A DNA stretch of 64,000 nucleotides, from assembly GCA_951812525.1 (NCBI GenBank), contig OX638316.1:4968608-5032607 (forward strand), in the 5' to 3' direction. The stretch's first letter is position 1. Each line of letters starts with the position of its first letter. Origin of the DNA: an uncultured Poribacteria bacterium. GTDB taxonomy: Bacteria; Poribacteria; WGA-4E; WGA-3G. The translations under genes were made by a program, and so were the position numbers. Positions 59,845-64,000 of this stretch are shown one piece after another. Under the pieces are notes generated by a model. It was not told the origin of the DNA. It was given only the letters and a program-made list of their open reading frames with translations, and made no database searches.

Positions 59845-60510
59845 TCAGTTACCTGCTACTGACATGCGTTGCACAGTGTAGATGGAGACTTGGGCAGTCT
59901 TTCCATCCAGTGTGACAGGACAGGTAGACTTTCGATAGCGGAATCCGTTATCACGGATTAATTTGAAAAACCCGACCGCGTTTTTGCGATCCGGTTCGGA
60001 AAAGAGGGCAATGCCGTTGGGGGTAAGATAATTCTGAAGTAAGGTTACAATCGGTGTCCAGTGGTGTTCCTCATAAATGACATCGGCGGCGAGAATATAG
60101 GGAAATTTGCAATTGAAGCAGGGCGTATTCCAGTCCATCTGGACGAAATCAGAATTTTGCCTAACACCATTTTGCTCGGCGTTGCTTTCTGCGAAATGGA
60201 GTGCCTCGTGTTCTGCATCGGTGAAAATCACCCGCGCACCCATCTGACACGCGACGATTCCTGTGAGTCCAAATCCACACCCGATCTCTAAGACTTGTGT
60301 CCCCTTTAGACGCGCTCCGAGATTTTCCACATGGTGTGCCAAGGCAATGGATGCCTCCCAGAGGTAGGTCCAGTACGGGAGATAGAGTTTACCCTCATCG
60401 TCTTCTCGGCTGAGTTGTTCAAGAAACCAATCTGGTTCTTTTATCAGTGTGAGTTGGACCCGACCGGTTTTCAACTTAATGATGGTACTTGTTAGTGGAT
60501 AATCTCTCAA
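59845..60510 (-). CDS. Class I SAM-dependent methyltransferase (METTL/Methyltransf_16-like)
   Basis: A 221-residue methyltransferase. Motif I is GTQVLEIGCGFGLTGIVACQ, the acidic loop is VIFTDAEHEALHFAESNAEQ, and the post-motif DVIYEEHHWTPIV (A-D-V-I-Y) is typical of the family that includes protein lysine methyltransferases. LPYWTYLWEASIALAHHV upstream is another family marker. The target is unknown. The only usable start is a TTG with AAGGA 12 bases upstream. It stands 69 bases after a HypE-like gene. Confidence 0.85.
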   Translation of the reverse strand: MRDYPLTSTIIKLKTGRVQLTLIKEPDWFLEQLSREDDEGKLYLPYWTYLWEASIALAHHVENLGARLKGTQVLEIGCGFGLTGIVACQMGARVIFTDAEHEALHFAESNAEQNGVRQNSDFVQMDWNTPCFNCKFPYILAADVIYEEHHWTPIVTLLQNYLTPNGIALFSEPDRKNAVGFFKLIRDNGFRYRKSTCPVTLDGKTAQVSIYTVQRMSVAGN

Positions 60511-60578
60511 TGGGATTTACGTTCCTTTAGGATACGCGAAGAGCAGTTGCAGGGCAGAATCTTCTTTCAAGTGGGAAC

Positions 60579-61613
60579 TCAATGGTTACTGCTACTAAAA
60601 AGTTTGGCGATCTCGTCTGTCTGAAAAATAGGTAACGGTTGTTGTGTACCGGTGGCATCTTCCAGCCAGAGTTCACCCTCAGACGGCAGAAACTTTCCGA
60701 TGATGTCGGCGTTAATACCAGCCGTGGCGAGGGTTTGGCAAATCGTTTCGCCCTTTTCGGGTGCCGATGCAATTAACATGGCACCAGATGAAATGACACC
60801 AAGCGGATTGAGTCCAAACATATCACACAAAGTCCGTGTTATGTCTCCATACAAGACTGACGAGCCGAGCAGCTTATCTGAATAGACAACCACTCCTAAC
60901 CCGGCTGCGGTTGCCAACTCATACGCCGCAGTTGAGACACCACCTTCTGTGACATCGTGCATAGCGTGTACGCCGCCTGTGGCGGTTGCGATTTGAGCGT
61001 CCTTTAGCACAGAAATTCCGGGATGTGTGAGATAGTTTTTCGCCTGCTCTAAGAATTGGGCATCGTACGTTTCACGCAATTTCGCTTCACGCTCGCGTGC
61101 GATGATTGCAGTCGCTTCGATACCGAGTCCTTTTGTGAGAATTAAAGCATCTCCCACACGGGCATCCGCTGAGGTGAATAAGGCGTTTTTATGGGTCACT
61201 CCCATCATTTGTCCTACGACGACGGGTTGTGTCACGGCTGGTGTAACTTCGGTATGTCCACCACACAGCACGATGTTAAACTCGGTACATGCCTGCGTGA
61301 GTTGGGTCATGATGTCGCGAACCATTGCAGGTGTCGTTGCGTTTTCGGGTAACAATAGGGTTACCAGCAACCATTTCGGCACTGCTCCCATTGCTGCAAT
61401 GTCGTTGCTATTGACGCATACCACATACCACCCAATATCTTCAGTCGCAAAGGTGATTGGATCACTGGTTGCAACGAGATAGTTGTCTCCTAATTCGATG
61501 ACTGCTGCATCTTCACCGAGTTGTGGACCGACAATCAGGTCTGCGCTTCTATTGTGTGTGGGTAGAAGTTCTTTTAAAAAATCGTGTTTCAGTTTTCCAA
61601 CGGGTAGGTTCAT
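60579..61613 (-). CDS. HypE/AIR synthase-like protein
   Basis: A 344-residue member of the PurM/HypE/ThiL/SelD fold, which binds ATP. The N-terminus has LPVGKLKHDFLKELLPTHN and GPQLGEDAAVIELGDNYLVA, the ATP/Mg region. The middle has VVCVNSNDIAAMGAVPKWLL and GGHTEVTPAVTQPVVVGQMM, and the C-terminal domain has HDVTEGGVSTAAYELATAAG. The GGHTEVT and MHDVTEGG pattern is closest to HypE and its archaeal relatives. No hydrogenase or other hyp gene is nearby, and HypE's usual C-terminal PRIC motif is absent. The function is therefore uncertain. Confidence 0.85.
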   Translation of the reverse strand: MNLPVGKLKHDFLKELLPTHNRSADLIVGPQLGEDAAVIELGDNYLVATSDPITFATEDIGWYVVCVNSNDIAAMGAVPKWLLVTLLLPENATTPAMVRDIMTQLTQACTEFNIVLCGGHTEVTPAVTQPVVVGQMMGVTHKNALFTSADARVGDALILTKGLGIEATAIIAREREAKLRETYDAQFLEQAKNYLTHPGISVLKDAQIATATGGVHAMHDVTEGGVSTAAYELATAAGLGVVVYSDKLLGSSVLYGDITRTLCDMFGLNPLGVISSGAMLIASAPEKGETICQTLATAGINADIIGKFLPSEGELWLEDATGTQQPLPIFQTDEIAKLFSSSNH

Positions 61614-61680
61614 AGCTTTCAGTTCCACAGGAAAGGAACGCGGGTATTAGGCAAACATAACCTTGTAGTGATCCGAAATC

Positions 61681-62271
61681 CTAATCAGGAAATGTGACGA
61701 GTTCGTAGATTTCCTGTATGGGCAATTCACATTGGATTGAAATGAGCGGTAGAATTTCCTCACGTTTTTGGAAATCAGTGAAAATCCATTGTCTTTCTTG
61801 GCGACGGTAGTGTTCAACACGAATCTGGTCTTGGGAGACAAGGACGTATTCTTGCAATGACGTGAGTTGTCGGTAGTGTGCGAATTTTTCACCGCGATCA
61901 TAGGCTTCGGTTGTGGGTGAAAGAACTTCTACTAAAATAATAGGATTAAGAAGCGTGTCAAAGACATCATCTTCAAAACGAGGTTCATCACAAACGATAA
62001 CGACATCTGGATAGAAGTAGGATGCTGTGGCGGGTGTGCTCACGCGCATGTCGTTGGCGTAAGTTTCGCATCCGCTACCCCTTAATAAGGTACGGAGTTC
62101 ACCAGATATATTACCTGTAATGAGATTATGTGCGCGGCTCGCACCGGACATGGCGATTAGTTCACCGTTTAGGTATTCATGCCTGATTATTTCGGAGTCG
62201 GGGAGTGCTTTGCGCTCTAAAGCGATGTATTCTTCTGGCGTAAGGTGTGTTTGTGCTGCAGGCGTTGCCAT
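61681..62271 (-). CDS. Uma2-family (DUF820) putative endonuclease
   Basis: A 196-residue PD-(D/E)XK-fold protein. It starts with HLTPEEYIALERKALPDSEI, then RHEYLNGELIAMSGASRAHN. The active-site pattern is YPDVVIVCDEP followed by ILVEVLSPTTEAYDRGEKFA (D...E-V). This family is greatly expanded in cyanobacteria and related uncultured groups; its biological role is unknown. GGAG precedes the ATG. An exact-consensus promoter (TTGACA-N17-TATAAT) lies upstream, so it should be well expressed. Confidence 0.9.
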   Translation of the reverse strand: MATPAAQTHLTPEEYIALERKALPDSEIIRHEYLNGELIAMSGASRAHNLITGNISGELRTLLRGSGCETYANDMRVSTPATASYFYPDVVIVCDEPRFEDDVFDTLLNPIILVEVLSPTTEAYDRGEKFAHYRQLTSLQEYVLVSQDQIRVEHYRRQERQWIFTDFQKREEILPLISIQCELPIQEIYELVTFPD

Positions 62272-62303
62272 GATTCTCTCCGGGGATTTGCTGAGTAATT
62301 TGC

Positions 62304-62332
62304 ATTATAGCGTAACGCTGAGAGGATGTCAA
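62304..62332 (-). promoter_or_regulatory. Perfect-consensus sigma-70 promoter of the Uma2 gene
   Basis: The minus strand has TTGACA (62332-62327), 17 bases and TATAAT (62309-62304). Both hexamers and the spacer equal the consensus. Confidence 0.8.
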
Positions 62333-62591
62333 GAAGTGATAGAGGGATTTAGTGTCATTTAGTTTTCGACTTTGTACCCATTTTGGTTAGAAAGTCGCGA
62401 TCAGGAGATCGCTCCTACAGGAAGAGTCAGGAAATGTAAAACTAAGACAAATTTTCCCGCGTAAATCAGAATCAACGGTATTCATGCCTTATGGCATTCC
62501 CCAGGCATTCTGCGGGCAAAATTTGGAAATCCTCCTATAGATAGCGGTTAGCGGCAGGTTAGAAACCTCTCCCACCGTAAAAAGAAAAGGG
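62333..62591. other. Intergenic region with two dispersed repeats
   Basis: Copy 3 of the GATCGCTCCTACAGGAAGAG element lies at 62401-62426, and a hairpin AGGTT/AACCT (62556-62568) follows near the end of the OPT-like gene. CTAAGACAAATT at 62443 also occurs at 40683. No gene is seen. Confidence 0.45.
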
Positions 62592-64000
62592 TTAAATAAA
62601 AATTTTGTAGGTTCGTAAGCCGGATGCGGGACCGATGATTGCCCAGATGCTGCCGATGACGTAATCACCTAAGATTAAACCCAAAAAGAGGGGTGCGACC
62701 TGGCGATGGAGTCTCAAGCCACCGTGCCGTAGAATCATTAGTTTCAGAAACCACGCCACGAAGAAAGCGAACCAGAAGTAGTCCATCGCAAAACTAATCG
62801 CGAGTGCATAGCCTGCAGGGTGGAAGGGCCACCACAGGAAATGCATGCGCATATACATCATTACGAACGTCAGGAGTGCTCCGATGCTCATAAAACCGAT
62901 GCCGATGAGGTTGGGTTCGGTGGGGTTATGTAGCCATCGCTGAAGCCGACTGAACGACTCTCTGCCGACCCAGCCTTTGAACCCACCGGCTTTCGCGACT
63001 GCGCCGTTTCGGAAGGTAATGTCAAGATTCGCCCAAAAGGTCACTAAAATGCCGACGATAATTGCTATTAACATCGCCACCCATAAACGTCTGTTGCCCA
63101 TTCCAGTGGATTCTGCGAGTTTGAACGCCTCAATCTGATTCGGCATCGGATGATTACGGTAACCGCGATTGAACCAGTAGAAAAGCGACATGATGGTGAG
63201 ACTGCTTGTGTCAAACTGCCGAGTGCCGCCGACGGTTGCAAGCATATCGTGCGGATTGACGTAGTAAATTTCATGCGGCGTGCCGAGTTCCGCCCTGACC
63301 CGGGTGATGGCAAACGAGAGTAGAAAATAGACCCCGAAGAAAACACCCGCAACCCATAACGCCATCCCTGCCATAGAGGCGAAAATTCCGAGGGCTACGA
63401 GCGATCCGAGAATACCTAAGAACGCAGCACGATACGGCATCGGTTCGTTGGAATCATCAATATTGGATTTAAATCCAAAGACTTTTTTCAACACCTGAGC
63501 AAAGTGTCGCCGTGTGACCCAGATAGCAAGCAAGAAGAGCGCGATCCACGCACCATACGCCTGTTCATTCAACGCAGGAAAATAGCGTGTGCCGAGTGCT
63601 GCACCTATGACAAATTCAGCCAAACGAACGACAAAGAAAAACCAACACGAAAACGAGAGGTCAAGTGGTAAGAAAAACGCTAAGCCTACCGCAAAGGGGT
63701 AAATGGAGATCCGAGTGCCACGAATAACATTCCAGGGACGATCGGTGAAAATATTTTGGAATACAGCAGTTCGCTTGATATAAGGAATTTCAGGAAACTG
63801 CGGGAATAGGTAGTGAACGCCGTTAACAACCCCGATGACCACGGCTATACTAAAACCTACCCACATCATCCGGTTTTTTAGCAGTCGGAGCCCTCCGTCT
63901 TCTGAGAGTTGCAGCGGAAGTTGTATGATGGGATACGCTAGTTTTTCCTGTTCCGCCCACTGCTTTCGGACGAGCGTGTTGATGCAAAGCATCATGAACA
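62592..64000 (-). CDS. OPT-like polytopic membrane protein (DUF6785 type), 5' end outside window
   Basis: The C-terminal 470 residues or so of a third OPT-like membrane protein. It shares the landmarks of the copies at 38512 and 41462 in the same order: RKQWAEQEKLAYPIIQLPLQ, LDLSFSCWFFFVVRL, ITRVRAELGTPHEI, HFLWWPFHPAGYALAIS and GLILGDYVIGSIWAIIG. Overall divergence is large, so it is an older paralogue. No synthetase gene is seen on its visible side. The frame is open to the window end; an internal ATG at 63995 is not the true start. Confidence 0.85.
   Translation of the reverse strand, partial: FMMLCINTLVRKQWAEQEKLAYPIIQLPLQLSEDGGLRLLKNRMMWVGFSIAVVIGVVNGVHYLFPQFPEIPYIKRTAVFQNIFTDRPWNVIRGTRISIYPFAVGLAFFLPLDLSFSCWFFFVVRLAEFVIGAALGTRYFPALNEQAYGAWIALFLLAIWVTRRHFAQVLKKVFGFKSNIDDSNEPMPYRAAFLGILGSLVALGIFASMAGMALWVAGVFFGVYFLLSFAITRVRAELGTPHEIYYVNPHDMLATVGGTRQFDTSSLTIMSLFYWFNRGYRNHPMPNQIEAFKLAESTGMGNRRLWVAMLIAIIVGILVTFWANLDITFRNGAVAKAGGFKGWVGRESFSRLQRWLHNPTEPNLIGIGFMSIGALLTFVMMYMRMHFLWWPFHPAGYALAISFAMDYFWFAFFVAWFLKLMILRHGGLRLHRQVAPLFLGLILGDYVIGSIWAIIGPASGLRTYKIFI

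Overview
This window looks like a chromosomal segment of an uncultured, free-living Gram-negative-type bacterium. My best guess is Candidatus Poribacteria or a close relative. That is an inference from the mix of genes: a complete Pup-proteasome cluster outside an actinobacterial context, several Gfo/Idh/MocA oxidoreductases, large OPT-like DUF6785-type membrane proteins, a beta-propeller/SpoIIE sensor, LolA, and many short dispersed intergenic hairpins. No rRNA, tRNA or CRISPR array was seen.

Layout. 1-1.3 kb: the start of an ECF sigma factor gene (cut by the window edge) with a sigma-54-type promoter, plus a candidate sigma-54-driven structured RNA. 1.3-8.5 kb: rtcB, an acetyltransferase, an oxidoreductase, a cupin protein and ppdK. 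8.6-15.4 kb, minus strand, in transcription order: ARC/Mpa ATPase, dop, pup, prcB, prcA, pafA. This is the full prokaryotic ubiquitin-like protein/20S proteasome pathway in the actinobacterial gene order. 15.5-18.6 kb: lolA-pgsA-thpR-recA. 19.4-31.5 kb: metH, two VOC proteins, a DUF58 protein, a 1240-residue propeller/SpoIIE phosphatase and two more oxidoreductases. 31.6-36.1 kb is an accessory island: a decayed HigB toxin next to a HigA-like/TPR chimera, hicA-hicB overlapped by a serine-protease-like gene, a secreted metallopeptidase that looks split by a frameshift, and an IS982 transposase remnant. 36.1-38.4 kb: a TPR membrane protein and a long gene-poor stretch. 38.4-43.4 kb: a tandem duplication of an archaeal-type phosphopantothenate synthetase plus OPT-like membrane protein unit, in which the first synthetase copy has been deleted to a stub. 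43.4-50.7 kb: a two-gene ABC exporter, gnd, a HAD hydrolase and a D-2-hydroxyacid dehydrogenase. 50.7-53.2 kb: a candidate small RNA and a compact Clp-type AAA+ gene with a sigma-54 promoter. 53.3-59.7 kb: a nitrate assimilation unit read as nasT-nirA-narK-nasA, with a two-hairpin ANTAR-type RNA leader. 59.8-64 kb: a methyltransferase, a HypE-like protein, a Uma2 nuclease and a third OPT-like protein cut by the window end.

Main regulatory observation. Sigma-54 promoters (GG-N10-GC) with strong -24/-12 matches lie upstream of the ECF sigma gene, the TPR membrane protein and the Clp-type gene. Each has, 155-250 bp further upstream, two or three same-orientation copies of RCAATTTWTGC spaced 20-22 bp apart. 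This looks like an enhancer for one unknown sigma-54 activator and so defines a small regulon. Two more sigma-54-type promoters lie before a candidate structured RNA and before nasT.
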